Shown here: positions 1 through 11,689 of the stretch, piece after piece
How positions within the stretch are numbered: the stretch's first letter is position 1
Layout: the number at the start of each line of letters is the position of its first letter
NCBI RefSeq assembly: GCF_000758925.1
Contig: NZ_JRNC01000050.1
Coordinates: forward strand, 1-49,935
Source: Prevotella sp. S7-1-8
Lineage (GTDB): Bacteria; Bacteroidota; Bacteroidia; Bacteroidales; Bacteroidaceae
Direction: 5' to 3'
DNA length: 49,935 bases
The notes under the pieces: model-generated
The model's input: the letters and a program-made list of their open reading frames with translations, nothing else
Database searches by the model: none
Told to the model about the DNA's origin: nothing
Made by a program: the position numbers and the translations under genes

Positions 1-18
1 AATTATGAGCATTTTTGA

Positions 19-177
19 CAGCATGGAGGCTGTATTACCCACACCACAAGGTTGTATGAAAGAAATAAATTAGCAGACCCTACTTATAGAGAACCTATAG
101 ATGTAACTATACGCGCGGCTGGGGTAACATGGAAAGACAGCCTGACCACAACGTCTCTTTATGGCAAAAACAAAAGA
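19..177 (+). other. unassigned coding-like stretch converging on rpoC
   Basis: This frame is open for 52 codons after a TGA at 16-18 and reads like ordinary protein (it includes LADPTYREPIDVTIRAAG), ending in TAA at 175-177 inside the rpoC terminator hairpin. There is no ATG start. A second frame is open from the window edge to TAG at 71-73. It could be the frameshifted 3' end of a plus-strand gene that begins outside the window, or chance. I do not recognise the family. Confidence 0.2.
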
Positions 178-215
178 AGGCCGTAAAACTAAGAAACTTA
201 GCTTACGACCTTCTT
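165..215 (-). terminator. intrinsic terminator after rpoC
   Basis: On the minus strand a 13-bp stem (left arm 203-215, right arm 174-186, one G-U pair) is extended by an inner CTAAG/CTTAG pairing and is followed by a T-rich tract (TTTTGTTTTTG) at about 165-174. It lies about 20 bases beyond the rpoC stop codon and probably ends the rplKAJL-rpoBC transcript here. Confidence 0.8.
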
Positions 216-236
216 ATGATGATTGATGGAATGTAT

Positions 237-3200
237 TTACTCCGCGTTTACCTGATCGGCATAGTCGAGTACGTTCTTCTTGTTAGCCTCCATGCGCTCG
301 TACTCCTCCTTGGACCCTACGATTATCTTGTCCCAAGCGCGCATACCAGTGCCGGCAGGGATGAGGTGACCGCATATCACATTTTCTTTCATGCCCTCCA
401 AAGCGTCTACCTTTCCACGTATGGCCGCCTCGTTGAGAACCTTGGTGGTCTCTTGGAAAGAAGCGGCGCTCATGAAACTCTTCGTACCCAAAGCGGCACG
501 CGTGATGCCCTGAAGGATTTGGGTGGAGGTGGCAGGCACGGCATCTCTAACTTGCACGGGGCGAAGGTCTCGACGCTTGAGACTGGAGTTCTCGTCACGA
601 AGTTTGCGAGCGGTGATGATTTGGCCTTTCTTCATATTGTCAGAATCGCCAGCGTCTATGACAACTTTCTTACCCCAGATACGATCGTTCTCCTCGGCAA
701 AGTCAAGTTTGTCTACAAGTTCCTGCTCCAAGAACGTGGTGTCGCCGGGATCGTCAATGCGTACTTTGCGCATCATCTGACGTACAATTATCTCGAAATG
801 CTTATCATTGATCTTCACTCCCTGCAATCGATAAACGTTTTGCACCTCGTTGACGATATACTCTTGCACCGCCGTGGGACCCTTGATGGCAAGAATGTCA
901 TTCGGCGTAATCTCACCATCGGAGAGCGCCGTGCCAGCGCGGACAGCATCGTGCTCTTGCACCAAGATCTGACGTGACAGAGGCACGAGATACTTGCGCT
1001 GCTCACCAGTCTTGGACGTCACTATAACCTCGCGGTTTCCTCGTTTGAGCTTGCCCATGGTGACCTCGCCATCAATCTCTGAAACAACGGCAGGGTTAGA
1101 GGGGTTTCGCGCCTCAAAAAGCTCGGTGACACGCGGCAAGCCACCAGTGATACCACCCGCGCTAAACACTGAACGCGATATACGCACAAGAGTGACACCC
1201 GTGGAAATGGTCTGCCCATCCTCGATATTGGCAATGTGACCGCCTACAGGGAAGGAATACGTGCCAAGGACCTCTCCATCGGAATTGAGAACGTCTACCA
1301 TTGGAACCATATTGTGCTCACGCGACTCTATGATAATGCGCTCGGTCATACCAGAGGTCTCGTCGGTCTCAGCTTTATAGGTGACGCCCTCAATGACGTT
1401 ACGGAAACGCAACGTACCAGCATATTCACTGACTATAACAGCGTTGAAGGGGTCCCACTTACAAATAATGTCGCCTTTCTTGACTGTGTCTCCGTTCTTG
1501 AAGAACAGCGAGCTACCATAAGGAACGTTGAGGACGGCAAGAACAATATCCGTGTTCTGGTCGACAAATTGCACCTCGGCCAAACGGCTTACGACCATCT
1601 GGCACTCTCTCTCGGTGTCGCCTGTCTTGTCTACGAAAGGAACTGTACGCAAGCCGTCAAATTTGAGCTTGGCATCATACTTGGACTTCATGTTGGCATT
1701 GGCCGCAGCGTTCTCGGCCACGCCACCGGAGTGGAATGTACGAAGGGTGAGCTGTGTGCCCGGCTCGCCAATAGCTTGCGCGGCAATGACGCCCACGGCC
1801 TCGCCAATCTGCACCATACGAGAAGATGCCAAGTTGCGACCATAACACTTTCGGCATACGCCTTTCTTGCTCTCGCAAGTGAGAACGGAGCGTATCTCTA
1901 CCATCTCAACCTGCGCCGCCTCTATGGCTTGGGCCTTGTACTCGGTGATTTCCTCACCGGCCTCGACAATAACCTCGTTGGTATGGGGGTTGACAACATC
2001 GTGAACAGACACGCGACCCAAGATGCGCTCGGACAATGTGGAGATGACCTCGTCTCCATCTTTAAGGGCCCGACACTCCAAACCGCGAAGCGTGCCACAG
2101 TCTTCCTCGTTGATAATAACATCATGGGACACGTCTACCAATCTACGGGTGAGATAACCGGCGTCGGCAGTCTTCATGGCGGTGTCGGCAAGACCTTTGC
2201 GGGCGCCGTGCGAAGCAATGAAGTACTCTTGCACGGACATTCCCTCCTTCAAGTTGTTCAGGATAGGGTTCTCTATGATAGAGTTGCCCTCCGCTCCAGC
2301 TTTTTGCGGCTTGGCCATAAGGCCACGCATGCCGGCAAGCTGCGCAATTTGGTCCGCGGAACCACGAGCTCCGGAGTCGAGCATCATGTACACGGCATTG
2401 AAGCCTTGGTCGTCTTCCGTCATATGTTTCATCACGGCTTTCTTGAGATTATCATTGACGTGCGTCCACGCGTCGATAACTTGATTGTAACGCTCCTTGT
2501 CCGTAATAAGACCCATGTCGAAATTGGCGGTTACCTCGTCAACCTCGTCTTGGCCTTTCTTGACCAACTCTTTCTTCTCCGCGGGAACAATGATGTCGTC
2601 AAGGTTAAACGAGAGACCTGCCACGTATGACATGCGATAACCCAAATCCTTCACACCATCAAGGAACGTGCAAGCGCGCGCCATGCCCACGGTGGTGATG
2701 ACGTCGGCTATAAGGCCGCGTAATGATTTCTTGGAGATAATGCCATTGAAGAAACCTATCTCTTTCGGGATGATTTCATTAACAATAATACGACCGACAG
2801 TGGTCTCGACCATATGGCGAACAGGTTGTCTGTCCACGACATCGTCCACATAGCAATTAACAAGAGCGTGCTCGTCGCACCGTCCCTCGTTGTGAGCGAT
2901 AATCGCCTCTTCCGTATCATAGAACGTGAGCCCCTCACCTTTGGCGCCAGGACGAGCCTTGGTGATATAATACAGACCCAACACCATGTCCTGTGACGGA
3001 ACGGTGACAGGCGCGCCATTGGCGGGGTTGAGGATGTTGTGGCTCTGAAGCATGAGTATCTGGGCTTCAAGAACCGCCTCGTTGCTCAAAGGAAGGTGAA
3101 CGGCCATCTGGTCACCATCAAAGTCGGCGTTGAACGGCGTACAAGCCAATGGGTGAAGCTGTATGGCCTTGCCCTCGATAAGTTTGGGTTGGAACGCCAT

Positions 3201-4571
3201 TACCGACAGACGGTGAAGCGTAGGGGCGCGGTTTAGAAGCACGGGATGCCCTTTCATCACATTCTCAAGGATGTCCCAAATGACGGGCTCGCGACGATCC
3301 ACGATTTTCTTGGCGCTCTTGACGGTCTTGACGATACCGCGCTCTATGAGCTTGCGTATAATAAACGGCTTGTAAAGCTCGGCCGCCATCAACTTGGGCA
3401 AACCACACTCGCCTATCTTTAGCTCTGGGCCCACAACGATAACCGAGCGGGCGGAATAGTCCACACGTTTTCCGAGAAGGTTTTGGCGGAAACGTCCCTG
3501 CTTGCCTTTCAGAGAGTCTGAAAGCGATTTAAGAGGACGGTTGGACTCGCTCTTGACCGCGCTGGCCTTACGACTGTTATCAAACAAAGAGTCTACGGCC
3601 TCTTGCAACATACGCTTCTCGTTACGAAGTATCACCTCCGGGGCCTTGATCTCCATGAGTCTCTTCAATCGATTGTTGCGAATGATGACACGGCGATAAA
3701 GATCGTTCAGGTCTGAGGTGGCAAAACGGCCACCATCCAACGGAACCAACGGACGAAGTTCTGGAGGAATAACGGGGATGATCTTTAGTATCATCCACTC
3801 GGGCTTGTTGATATTCTTGGAACCACGAAAAGCCTCTACAACCTGAAGGCGTTTTAAGGCCTCTGTCTTGCGCATCTGACTTGTGTCATTGTTAGCGCGG
3901 TCGCGAAGTTCATAGCTCAAAGAGTCCAAGTCAAGGTCGCGCAACAGATCAAGCACGGCCTCCGCACCCATCTTGGCAATGAACTTGTTAGGATCCTCAT
4001 CGTCCAAGTAGTCATTGTTAGGGTCAAGCCTGTTGTCAATTATGTCAAGATATTCATCTTCGGAAAGCAAGTCAAACTGGTGAGAACCGTTGAGTTCTTC
4101 CACTCCCTCGGCATCCTTGGCGCCTGCCAACGCTCCCGGTTTGATAACTATATATTTCTCGTAATAAATGACCGAGTCCAATTTTTTTGTAGGCAGTCCC
4201 AACAAGTAACCTATCTTATTGGGCAACGAGCGGAAATACCAAATATGAGCCACAGGCACAACCAACTCAATATGCCCGCTTCGCTCACGGCGCACTTTTT
4301 TCTCGGTTACCTCTACGCCACAACGATCGCAGACGATGCCTTTGTAACGGATGCGCTTGTATTTTCCGCAAGCGCATTCGTAATCTTTTGTAGGACCAAA
4401 AATCTTTTCACAAAAGAGACCGTCTCTCTCGGGTTTATACGTACGATAATTGATGGTTTCGGGCTTGGTGACCTCACCATACGAATTTTCCTTGACCTCC
4501 TCGGGCGAGGCAAGGCCAATGGTTATCTTCGTAAAATTAGTTTTTACCTTTGTATCTTTTTTGAAAGCCAT
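237..4571 (-). CDS. rpoC: DNA-directed RNA polymerase subunit beta'
   Basis: This 1444-residue protein is the beta' subunit, which forms one side of the RNA polymerase active-site cleft. Visible hallmarks are the N-terminal zinc finger ([20 protein letters not shown], around residues 66-85), the catalytic [12 protein letters not shown] loop near residue 480 whose three aspartates bind the catalytic Mg2+, and the second zinc site ([13 protein letters not shown]) near residue 900. The length is typical of Bacteroidetes. The start lies 24 bases after the rpoB stop codon, as expected for one transcript. It is the last gene of the operon, because a strong intrinsic terminator follows. No Shine-Dalgarno precedes the ATG. 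Confidence 0.99.
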   Translation of the reverse strand: MAFKKDTKVKTNFTKITIGLASPEEVKENSYGEVTKPETINYRTYKPERDGLFCEKIFGPTKDYECACGKYKRIRYKGIVCDRCGVEVTEKKVRRERSGHIELVVPVAHIWYFRSLPNKIGYLLGLPTKKLDSVIYYEKYIVIKPGALAGAKDAEGVEELNGSHQFDLLSEDEYLDIIDNRLDPNNDYLDDEDPNKFIAKMGAEAVLDLLRDLDLDSLSYELRDRANNDTSQMRKTEALKRLQVVEAFRGSKNINKPEWMILKIIPVIPPELRPLVPLDGGRFATSDLNDLYRRVIIRNNRLKRLMEIKAPEVILRNEKRMLQEAVDSLFDNSRKASAVKSESNRPLKSLSDSLKGKQGRFRQNLLGKRVDYSARSVIVVGPELKIGECGLPKLMAAELYKPFIIRKLIERGIVKTVKSAKKIVDRREPVIWDILENVMKGHPVLLNRAPTLHRLSVMAFQPKLIEGKAIQLHPLACTPFNADFDGDQMAVHLPLSNEAVLEAQILMLQSHNILNPANGAPVTVPSQDMVLGLYYITKARPGAKGEGLTFYDTEEAIIAHNEGRCDEHALVNCYVDDVVDRQPVRHMVETTVGRIIVNEIIPKEIGFFNGIISKKSLRGLIADVITTVGMARACTFLDGVKDLGYRMSYVAGLSFNLDDIIVPAEKKELVKKGQDEVDEVTANFDMGLITDKERYNQVIDAWTHVNDNLKKAVMKHMTEDDQGFNAVYMMLDSGARGSADQIAQLAGMRGLMAKPQKAGAEGNSIIENPILNNLKEGMSVQEYFIASHGARKGLADTAMKTADAGYLTRRLVDVSHDVIINEEDCGTLRGLECRALKDGDEVISTLSERILGRVSVHDVVNPHTNEVIVEAGEEITEYKAQAIEAAQVEMVEIRSVLTCESKKGVCRKCYGRNLASSRMVQIGEAVGVIAAQAIGEPGTQLTLRTFHSGGVAENAAANANMKSKYDAKLKFDGLRTVPFVDKTGDTERECQMVVSRLAEVQFVDQNTDIVLAVLNVPYGSSLFFKNGDTVKKGDIICKWDPFNAVIVSEYAGTLRFRNVIEGVTYKAETDETSGMTERIIIESREHNMVPMVDVLNSDGEVLGTYSFPVGGHIANIEDGQTISTGVTLVRISRSVFSAGGITGGLPRVTELFEARNPSNPAVVSEIDGEVTMGKLKRGNREVIVTSKTGEQRKYLVPLSRQILVQEHDAVRAGTALSDGEITPNDILAIKGPTAVQEYIVNEVQNVYRLQGVKINDKHFEIIVRQMMRKVRIDDPGDTTFLEQELVDKLDFAEENDRIWGKKVVIDAGDSDNMKKGQIITARKLRDENSSLKRRDLRPVQVRDAVPATSTQILQGITRAALGTKSFMSAASFQETTKVLNEAAIRGKVDALEGMKENVICGHLIPAGTGMRAWDKIIVGSKEEYERMEANKKNVLDYADQVNAE

Positions 4572-4595
4572 ATTTCTAACTTTTCAGTATTCTTA

Positions 4596-7500
4596 TTAAT
4601 CCATCTTAACGCTTAAGCCAAGACCCCGCAGCTCATGCAAGAGCACGTTCAAAGACTCTGGGATACCAGGAGTTGGCATTGGGTCACCTTTGACAATTGC
4701 CTCGTAAGATTTGGAACGTCCCGTGACATCGTCGCTCTTAATGGTGAGCATCTCTTGAAGCACGTGGCTGGCCCCAAATCCCTCGAGGGCCCAAACCTCC
4801 ATCTCTCCAAATCGCTGTCCTCCAAATTGGGCTTTACCACCAAGCGGCTGTTGGGTGATAAGCGAGTACGGACCTATGGAACGAGCGTGCATCTTATCCT
4901 CTACCATGTGTCCCAATTTCAAGAAGTAAGTGATACCTACAGTAGCGGGCTGGTCGAAACGCTCACCAGTCTCTCCATCATATATATAAGTAGAGCACAG
5001 ATTAGGCAGGCCAGCCTTTTCAGTCCATTCCCTAAGGTCATCAAGCTTGGCGCCATCGAAAATGGGAGTGGCGAACTTCTTGCCTAACTTCTTTCCAGCG
5101 GCTCCCAAGATTGCCTCGAATATTTGACCAAGGTTCATACGTGAGGGAACGCCCATAGGATTAAGAACCAAGTCAACAGGCCGTCCGTCCTCAAGGAAAG
5201 GCATGTCTTCCATGCGCACGATCTTGGAGACTATACCCTTGTTACCGTGACGACCAGCCAACTTGTCGCCAACTTGGATCTTACGTTTCTTGGCAATGTA
5301 AACCTTGGCCATTTTGAGCACGCCCGAAGGAAGCTCGTCGCCAATAGTAATCGCGAATTTACGACGGTTTTGCTCCGCGGCGAGCTGCTTGTACTTATGG
5401 ATATAGTTCACTATAAGTCTTCGAATAAGGCTATTGGTATGCTCATCGTCCGTCCACCCATTACTCTGTATCCCATCGTATTCGAGGTTTTTCAGTGATG
5501 CAATGGTAAATTTGCTGCCCTTGGTGATGATTTCGGCATCGGTGTAATCTTTTACGCCTTGTGATGTCTTGTCCTCCGTCAAGGTCATCAGCTTGTCAAC
5601 GAGCATATTCTTCAACTCATCGCCTTTTGCCTCGTACTCTTCGTCTATTTTTTGAAGCAACAGTTTGTCTTTCTTCTTAGACTCACGTGTTTTCTCCGCG
5701 CGAGAGAACAACTTCTTGTCAATTACAACTCCACTCAAAGATGGGTTGGCCTTGAGCGAGGAGTCTTTCACGTCTCCGGCCTTGTCTCCAAAAATGGCAC
5801 GCAACAGCTTCTCTTCCGGCGATGGATCGCTTTCACCCTTTGGCGAAATTTTACCAATCATAATATCGCCCGGCTCTATGCGGCTGCCTATACGGACAAT
5901 GCCATTCTCGTCCAAGTCCTTGGTGGCCTCCTCACTGACATTAGGTATATCATTCGTAAGCACCTCTACGCCACGTTTGGTCTCACGCACGTCCAAAGAA
6001 TATTCATCCACATGAACCGAGGTGAGCACGTCCTCGCGCACCATACGCTCAGAAATAACAACCGCATCTTCATAGTTGTAACCTTTCCATGGCATGTAAG
6101 CAACCAAAAGGTTCCGACCCAAAGCTAATTCTCCATTCTCCGTGGCATAGCCCTCGGTGAGAATGTCACCCTTCTGGACACGCTGACCTTTCGCGCAGAT
6201 AGGACGAAGGTCTATTGTCATATTTTGGTTGGTTCTGCGGAATTTAGGAATGCTATATTCCTTGATAGCAGGCTCAAAACTTACAAACTCATCCTCCTCC
6301 GTACGGTCATAGAGTATCCTAATCGTCGTGGCGTCTACATATTCCACCACACCGTCACCTTCGGCCATTATCATTGTACGACTGTCTTCACAAACCTGTT
6401 TTTCAAGACCGGTACCAACTATTGGCGCGTCATTGTGAAGCAAAGGAACAGCTTGGCGCATCATATTGCATCCCATCAGCGCACGGTGACCATCATCATG
6501 CTCAAGGAAAGGAATCAGAGCCGCACTTACTGACGCTATCTGCTGGGGCGAAACGTCCATCAAAGTAACTTCCTCTGGATTCACAACCGGGAAATCCGCG
6601 GCAAAACGACAATGAACAAAATCACGGATGAAAGTTCCGTCTGTATTCAACGGCGCATTACCTTGAGCAACATATTGTCCCTCCTCTTCCTCGGCGGTCA
6701 TATAGGTGACATCGTCATTGTCCATATCCACCTTTTTATTCTCAACCTTGCGATATGGTGTTTCTATAAAACCAAGCTCATTAATTGTGGCATAAACGCA
6801 GAGTGAAGAGATCAAGCCAATGTTCGGACCTTCTGGCGACTCGATAGGACAAAGACGACCATAGTGAGTATAATGCACGTCACGCACCTCAAAGCCAGCG
6901 CGCTCACGCGAAAGACCACCAGGACCAAGTGCGGAAAGGCGGCGTTTGTGCGTAACCTCAGCAAGAGGGTTCGTCTGGTCCATGAACTGGCTCAACGGAT
7001 TAGTGCCAAAGAAAGAATTGATAACACTGGAAATAGTTTTGGCATTTATCAAATCCGTAGGCGTAAACACTTCATTGTCACGAACGTTCATGCGCTCACG
7101 GATCGTCCTGCTCATACGAGCCAAGCCAATAGAAAACTGATTTGCCAACTGCTCACCTACCGTGCGTACACGACGATTAGACAAGTGGTCTATATCATCA
7201 ACCACGGCGTTAGAGTGGATAAGTTTTATCAGGTATTTGATAATCTCGATAATATCCTCCTTGGTAAGCACGCGAGTTTCCATACTGATGTCCTCGCCAA
7301 GTTTCTTGTTTATGCGATACCGTCCAACCTCGCCTAAATCATATCTCTTGTCAGAGAAAAATAGATTTTGAAACACCTCGCGAGCGCTGGCGTCGTCAGC
7401 AGGGTCAGCATTTCTTAGTTGACGGTAAATATAATTTACGGCCTCTCTACCAGAGTTGCTCGTATCTTTCTTAAGTGTCTCAAATATAATGTCAAACTTG

Positions 7501-8405
7501 CTGGCAACCTCAGCATTCTTGTGAACGAGTACTGTGGAAACGCCACTTTCAAGTATTTCGTCGAAATTGTCAGCTGTAATTTCTGTCTCACGCTCCAATA
7601 TCACCTCGTTGCGCTCCACGGTAACAACCTCGCCCGTATCCTCATCTACAAAATCCTCATTCCAGCTCTTTAAGACACGAGCAGCTAATTGACGACCAAT
7701 AAGCTCCTTACGATTGCGCTTGAGAACCTTTATCTCTTCAGCAAGGTCAAATATCTGCAAAATATCCTTGTCACTCTCATAACCTATAGCACGAAGCAAG
7801 GTGGTGACGGGAAGTTTTTTCTTGCGGTCGATGTACGCATACATAACGTTATTAATATCGGTCGCAAACTCTATCCATGAGCCTTTAAAAGGAATGATGC
7901 GCGCGCTATACAATACTGTGCCGTTGGCATGAACTCCTTGACCGAAGAAAACACCCGGAGAACGGTGTAGCTGAGAGACCACGACGCGCTCCGCACCATT
8001 GATAATAAAGGTGCCGTTGTCTGTCATGTAAGGAATTGTACCGAGAAAAACATCTTGAATAAAAGTACCAAAATCCTCATGATCAGGATCTGTACAATAC
8101 AGCTTCATCTTAGCTTTCAATGGCACACTATATGTTAGCCCACGCTCCAAGCACTCACCAGTAGAGTAACGAGGCGGGTCAATATAATAGTCTAAAAATT
8201 CAAGAACAAAATTATTGCGCGTGTCAGTAATTGGAAAATTCTCTGCAAAAACTTTATATAAACCGTCATTCTTGCGTTCTTCTGGCGGTGTATCTAATTG
8301 CAGGAAGTCCCGAAACGACTTCAACTGGATGTCGAGAAAATCCGGATACGGATACGGATTATGAACGCTGACAAAATTTTCTCGATTATTAATAACGTTT
8401 GACAT
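4596..8405 (-). CDS. rpoB: DNA-directed RNA polymerase subunit beta
   Basis: This 1269-residue protein is the beta subunit of RNA polymerase. The rifampicin-binding region is clear ([20 protein letters not shown] followed by [18 protein letters not shown], roughly residues 465-505). The C-terminal [20 protein letters not shown] block, which contacts beta', is intact. The gene follows rplL after a 178-base leader that contains an attenuator-like hairpin, so polymerase-subunit synthesis is probably tuned relative to L7/L12. The leader just before the ATG is A/T-rich without a Shine-Dalgarno. Confidence 0.99.
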   Translation of the reverse strand: MSNVINNRENFVSVHNPYPYPDFLDIQLKSFRDFLQLDTPPEERKNDGLYKVFAENFPITDTRNNFVLEFLDYYIDPPRYSTGECLERGLTYSVPLKAKMKLYCTDPDHEDFGTFIQDVFLGTIPYMTDNGTFIINGAERVVVSQLHRSPGVFFGQGVHANGTVLYSARIIPFKGSWIEFATDINNVMYAYIDRKKKLPVTTLLRAIGYESDKDILQIFDLAEEIKVLKRNRKELIGRQLAARVLKSWNEDFVDEDTGEVVTVERNEVILERETEITADNFDEILESGVSTVLVHKNAEVASKFDIIFETLKKDTSNSGREAVNYIYRQLRNADPADDASAREVFQNLFFSDKRYDLGEVGRYRINKKLGEDISMETRVLTKEDIIEIIKYLIKLIHSNAVVDDIDHLSNRRVRTVGEQLANQFSIGLARMSRTIRERMNVRDNEVFTPTDLINAKTISSVINSFFGTNPLSQFMDQTNPLAEVTHKRRLSALGPGGLSRERAGFEVRDVHYTHYGRLCPIESPEGPNIGLISSLCVYATINELGFIETPYRKVENKKVDMDNDDVTYMTAEEEEGQYVAQGNAPLNTDGTFIRDFVHCRFAADFPVVNPEEVTLMDVSPQQIASVSAALIPFLEHDDGHRALMGCNMMRQAVPLLHNDAPIVGTGLEKQVCEDSRTMIMAEGDGVVEYVDATTIRILYDRTEEDEFVSFEPAIKEYSIPKFRRTNQNMTIDLRPICAKGQRVQKGDILTEGYATENGELALGRNLLVAYMPWKGYNYEDAVVISERMVREDVLTSVHVDEYSLDVRETKRGVEVLTNDIPNVSEEATKDLDENGIVRIGSRIEPGDIMIGKISPKGESDPSPEEKLLRAIFGDKAGDVKDSSLKANPSLSGVVIDKKLFSRAEKTRESKKKDKLLLQKIDEEYEAKGDELKNMLVDKLMTLTEDKTSQGVKDYTDAEIITKGSKFTIASLKNLEYDGIQSNGWTDDEHTNSLIRRLIVNYIHKYKQLAAEQNRRKFAITIGDELPSGVLKMAKVYIAKKRKIQVGDKLAGRHGNKGIVSKIVRMEDMPFLEDGRPVDLVLNPMGVPSRMNLGQIFEAILGAAGKKLGKKFATPIFDGAKLDDLREWTEKAGLPNLCSTYIYDGETGERFDQPATVGITYFLKLGHMVEDKMHARSIGPYSLITQQPLGGKAQFGGQRFGEMEVWALEGFGASHVLQEMLTIKSDDVTGRSKSYEAIVKGDPMPTPGIPESLNVLLHELRGLGLSVKMD

Positions 8406-8472
8406 AAATAAAAATTAGTTATAATACCTATTAATCCTTTTGGATTTAAAAAGGAAATGTCGAGTGAGACAC

Positions 8473-8510
8473 AAAAAGGTTAGGACTTACCGACTGGGCA
8501 AATCCTAACC
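8473..8510 (-). terminator. rplL-rpoB attenuator hairpin
   Basis: On the minus strand the arms GGTTAGGA (8503-8510) and TCCTAACC (8478-8485) enclose a 17-base loop and are followed directly by TTTTTGTG. This is an intrinsic terminator between rplL and rpoB. As both genes belong to one block, partial read-through would set the ribosomal-protein to polymerase ratio, as in other bacteria. A second smaller hairpin (TCCTTTT/AAAAGGA, 8435-8455) lies further along the rpoB leader. Confidence 0.7.
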
Positions 8511-8583
8511 ATGTTTAGTACGATTGCTGATAAATACTGTAGCTATTTTTAAATAAGCTAAGTATTGGTCGATTAAAAATTAA

Positions 8584-8964
8584 TTACTTCAAATCTACCT
8601 TAGCGCCAGCTTCTTCGATAGCTTTCTTCAAGCTCTCAGCTTCTTCCTTGGACAAACCCTCCTTGATGGTAGCGGGAGCGCTTTCCACAAGGTCCTTAGC
8701 ATCCTTCAAACCAAGACCGCAAGCTTCCTTAACGGCCTTAACAACCTGAAGTTTTGTAGAGCCAATATCGGTCAAAACAACATCAAATGAAGTTTTCTCC
8801 TCTGCGGCTTCACCAGCGGCAGCACCACCAGCGGTAGCGGCAACAGCAACCGCTGCAGCAGCAGGCTCAATACCATACTCGTCCTTCAGGACTGTAGCTA
8901 ACTCATTAACTTCCTTAACAGTAAGATTTACTAACTCTTCTGCGATAGCTTTAACATCTGCCAT
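8584..8964 (-). CDS. rplL: 50S ribosomal protein L7/L12
   Basis: This 126-residue acidic stalk protein recruits translation GTPases to the ribosome. It has the N-terminal dimerisation segment, an alanine-rich hinge (residues about 34-52, with several AAA and [11 protein letters not shown] stretches), and the C-terminal domain with the conserved [20 protein letters not shown] helix region. It lies 53 bases downstream of rplJ in the usual L10-L12 order. Confidence 0.99.
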   Translation of the reverse strand: MADVKAIAEELVNLTVKEVNELATVLKDEYGIEPAAAAVAVAATAGGAAAGEAAEEKTSFDVVLTDIGSTKLQVVKAVKEACGLGLKDAKDLVESAPATIKEGLSKEEAESLKKAIEEAGAKVDLK

Positions 8965-9017
8965 TTTATTCTAAAATTTATTATTTTCGTTAAAATTATG
9001 TTTTCGACTTTATTTCT

Positions 9018-9542
9018 TTACTCTGGACGTTCGCCTAAAGTCTTAAGCACGCCATGTATTGTATTACCTCCTGACTGAAGAGCAGAGATGACATTCTTTG
9101 CAGGTGATTGTAACAATGCCACAATATCCGCAATAACCTCATTTTTACTCTTCAACGCAGACAACTCATCAACCTTGTCGGCTCCTACATAGAAACCTTC
9201 CTCAGCATAAGCAGCCTTAAAAGCAGGAATTCCATCTTTTACGATTTTCTTGTCTTTCAAGAGTTTTGCAGGAACATTTGCAGTTTCACAAAACATCACG
9301 GCGGTTGTACCCTTAAGCACTCCATAAAGTTCAGAAAAATCAATCTCAGAAGCCTCGAAAGCCTTGTGAAGAAGATTATTCTTCACAACAACCATTTTTA
9401 TCTTCTTCTCAAAACACTTGCGACGAAGAGAACTTGTAGCCTCAGCGTCCAACCCGGTAACATCTACCAAGTAGAAATGAGGGTATTCCTTCAACTTCTC
9501 GCCAAGCTTAACAATAATAGTATCTTTTATTTCTTTCTTCAT
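9018..9542 (-). CDS. rplJ: 50S ribosomal protein L10
   Basis: This 174-residue protein anchors L7/L12 dimers to the large subunit. The N-terminal rRNA-binding part contains the typical LRRKCFEKKIKMVVVKNNLL region, and the C-terminal helix that binds L12 follows. Only 18 bases separate it from rplA, so there is no long leader for the L10 autoregulation known in Enterobacteria. No Shine-Dalgarno is visible. Confidence 0.98.
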   Translation of the reverse strand: MKKEIKDTIIVKLGEKLKEYPHFYLVDVTGLDAEATSSLRRKCFEKKIKMVVVKNNLLHKAFEASEIDFSELYGVLKGTTAVMFCETANVPAKLLKDKKIVKDGIPAFKAAYAEEGFYVGADKVDELSALKSKNEVIADIVALLQSPAKNVISALQSGGNTIHGVLKTLGERPE

Positions 9543-9560
9543 ATTAGCATACTTTTAGAG

Positions 9561-10253
9561 TTATTCAACTGATTTAGGATCTATCCTGATCCCTTGGCTC
9601 ATAGTACTCGAAATATAGATACTCTTCAGATACGTGCCCTTTGCGGTAGCTGGTTTCAAGCGTACTATCGTATTGATAAACTCATTTGCATTACCAAAAA
9701 TCTGTTCAGCAGTCATTGAACTCTTGCCAACAGATGAATGGATAATACCAGCCTTGTCAACTTTGAAATCTATCTTACCTTGCTTAACTTCGGTGACAGC
9801 TTTTGCGACGTCCATGGTTACAGTTCCGCTCTTAGGGTTAGGCATCAAGCCACGAGGACCGAGGAAACGACCCAACGGACCTATTTTACCCATACAAGAA
9901 GGCATCGTAATAATGACATCAATATCAAGCCATCCACCCTTGATCTTGTCGATATATTCATCGAGACCAACATAATCAGCGCCAGCCGCCTTGGCAGCCT
10001 CCTCCTGATCAGGTGTGCACAAACAGAGAACGCGAACCGTTTTCCCAGTTCCATTAGGAAGCGTCACCACGCCGCGAACCATTTGGTTAGCTTTGCGAGG
10101 GTCAACCCCCAAACGTACATCCATATCAATAGATGCGTCAAACTTGGTAGTCGTAACAACTTTTACCAACTCTGAAGCCTCTTTCAATGTGTATGCCTTC
10201 CCCACTTCAACCTTATCAGCTACTGATTTCTGATTTTTTGTCAGTTTACTCAT
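9561..10253 (-). CDS. rplA: 50S ribosomal protein L1
   Basis: This 230-residue protein forms the L1 stalk that moves E-site tRNA. The signature [18 protein letters not shown] is present at about residues 127-144. It sits between rplK and rplJ, with gaps of 25 and 18 bases, in the conserved L11-L1-L10-L12 order. Confidence 0.99.
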   Translation of the reverse strand: MSKLTKNQKSVADKVEVGKAYTLKEASELVKVVTTTKFDASIDMDVRLGVDPRKANQMVRGVVTLPNGTGKTVRVLCLCTPDQEEAAKAAGADYVGLDEYIDKIKGGWLDIDVIITMPSCMGKIGPLGRFLGPRGLMPNPKSGTVTMDVAKAVTEVKQGKIDFKVDKAGIIHSSVGKSSMTAEQIFGNANEFINTIVRLKPATAKGTYLKSIYISSTMSQGIRIDPKSVE

Positions 10254-10278
10254 TTTACTTAATTTAATTGAAGTTAAA

Positions 10279-10719
10279 TTATTCTTCAGGGAAGTCCCCT
10301 TTAACAGTTATACCCATACTACGCGCAGTACCTGCGACAAGTCTCATAGCACTCTGTATCGTGAAACAGTTCAAGTCTGCCATTTTGTCTTGGGCAATAG
10401 CTCTCACCTGATCCCAAGTAACAGAAGCGACTTTTTTACGATTTGGCTGGCTTGATCCAGATTTTACTTTCGCGACCTCTCTGAGCTGAACAGCAGCGGG
10501 AGGAGTTTTGATCACAAAACTGAATGACTTGTCAGTATAGTAGGTGATAACAACTGGCAAAATTTTGCCAGCTTTATCCTGGGTACGGGCGTTGAACTCC
10601 TTGCAAAATCCCATGATATTAATACCTTTGGAACCTAAAGCGGGCCCAACGGGAGGTGAAGGATTGGCAGCGCCACCTTTAATCTGTAATTTGATTAATC
10701 CAGCAACTTCTTTAGCCAT
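10279..10719 (-). CDS. rplK: 50S ribosomal protein L11
   Basis: This 146-residue protein binds the GTPase-associated centre of 23S rRNA and is needed for the stringent response. The N-terminal [20 protein letters not shown] motif, including the PPVGPALG turn, and the C-terminal RNA-binding domain ending in [10 protein letters not shown] are intact. It follows nusG by 54 bases. Confidence 0.99.
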   Translation of the reverse strand: MAKEVAGLIKLQIKGGAANPSPPVGPALGSKGINIMGFCKEFNARTQDKAGKILPVVITYYTDKSFSFVIKTPPAAVQLREVAKVKSGSSQPNRKKVASVTWDQVRAIAQDKMADLNCFTIQSAMRLVAGTARSMGITVKGDFPEE

Positions 10720-10773
10720 TTCTTTTTAATTAAAAAATTGGAATATATAAAGCCGCAGTTTAGTCCGTAACAA

Positions 10774-11322
10774 CTATTCCGCAACCTTTTCAACTTGCAT
10801 AAAACCAAGCTCTAATGGAGTTTTACGTCCAAAGATCTTTACCATCACTTTCAATTTATGTTTTTCAGAATTGATCTCCTCGATCACACCCTCAAAACCT
10901 GAAAAAGGACCATCTGTTACCTTTACCGTCTCATCAAGAACATATGGAATAGATACCTCGTTATCCATACCTGTATCTTCAGCGGCACCAATCATTCGAT
11001 TGATTTGTGATTGTGGAACGGGATTAGGATTATCCAACCCACCAATAAAACCTAAGCAATTAGGCATAAACCGCAATGTAGCAGCCACGTCACCAATTAG
11101 AACAGCTTCTACGAAGATGTAACCAGGCAGAGAAGTTTTTTCCTTCTCCACACGTTTGCCGTTTCGCACAGTAGCATGTTTTTCCATAGGAATTAACACT
11201 TGAAAAACATTATCAGCAAGCAGCTTGTTGTGCTTCATTTCAGCCTCAATAGAATCTTTCAATTTAGCCTCTTTTCCGCTAACAACACGCAGTACATACC
11301 AATTTTTTCCTGTTACAGCCAT
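10774..11322 (-). CDS. nusG: transcription termination/antitermination factor NusG
   Basis: This 182-residue protein has an NGN domain (KNWYVLRVVSGKEAKLKDSI, residues about 6-25, and the LPGYIFVEA strand) and a C-terminal KOW domain (VKVTDGPFSGFEGVIEEINS). NusG binds RNA polymerase and links it to Rho or the ribosome. It is 12 bases downstream of secE, the usual pairing. Confidence 0.98.
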   Translation of the reverse strand: MAVTGKNWYVLRVVSGKEAKLKDSIEAEMKHNKLLADNVFQVLIPMEKHATVRNGKRVEKEKTSLPGYIFVEAVLIGDVAATLRFMPNCLGFIGGLDNPNPVPQSQINRMIGAAEDTGMDNEVSIPYVLDETVKVTDGPFSGFEGVIEEINSEKHKLKVMVKIFGRKTPLELGFMQVEKVAE

Positions 11323-11334
11323 CTTCTTAATTGA

Positions 11335-11538
11335 TTAACCTGGATAAATTACACCCATTAGGTTCTTAAACACAAGGTCCAAAGCGAACACCACAATAGC
11401 AATGACAAGGGAAGCAGATAATACAATCACTGCACTATGGGTAAGTTCAGCGCGTGTTGGCCAAGTAGTTTTATGCGCAAGCTCATCGTAACATGCCTTG
11501 CAATAGTCTACTATTTTCTTTATTGTTTTATTAAACAT
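11335..11538 (-). CDS. secE: preprotein translocase subunit SecE
   Basis: This 67-residue membrane protein clamps SecY in the translocon. It has the short one-helix form: an amphipathic segment (YDELAHKTTWPTRAEL, residues about 18-33) followed by a single transmembrane helix (about 36-58). It lies between tRNA-Trp (16 bases upstream) and nusG, a conserved bacterial arrangement. Confidence 0.96.
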   Translation of the reverse strand: MFNKTIKKIVDYCKACYDELAHKTTWPTRAELTHSAVIVLSASLVIAIVVFALDLVFKNLMGVIYPG

Positions 11539-11554
11539 ATTATCTTTTTATTTG

Positions 11555-11627
11555 CACGGGTTGAAAGATTCGAACTCTCGACACCTGGTTTTGGAGACCA
11601 GTGCTCTACCAACTGAGCTAAACCCGT
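11555..11627 (-). tRNA. tRNA-Trp (anticodon CCA)
   Basis: A 73-base cloverleaf is present: acceptor ACGGGTT/AACCCGT, D-arm GCTC/GAGC, anticodon stem CTGGT/ACCAG with loop CTCCAAA, and a T-arm with TTCGAAT. The 3' CCA is not encoded. It is placed between tuf and secE, where many bacteria keep their tryptophan tRNA. Confidence 0.97.
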
Positions 11628-11628
11628 A

Positions 11629-11660
11629 AGAAAAGTCTCCGTAACCGCAGTTGCGGAGAC
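11629..11660 (-). terminator. partial terminator between tuf and tRNA-Trp
   Basis: On the minus strand GTCTCCGCAA (11651-11660) pairs with TTACGGAGAC (11635-11644), with one mismatch and a short loop, and is followed by TTTTCTT. It may lower read-through from the heavily expressed tuf gene into tRNA-Trp and secE, or serve as a processing site. Confidence 0.5.
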
Positions 11661-11689
11661 ATTTATATTATCTATGAAAAGAATAGCTA

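Noticed and set aside
1236..2630. 464-codon plus-strand open frame inside rpoC
   Set aside because: It is antisense to a highly conserved part of rpoC and its translation resembles no protein; it follows from the codon bias of rpoC.
9543..9560. L10(L12)4 autoregulatory leader before rplJ
   Set aside because: Only 18 bases separate rplA and rplJ, too few for the structured leader known elsewhere.
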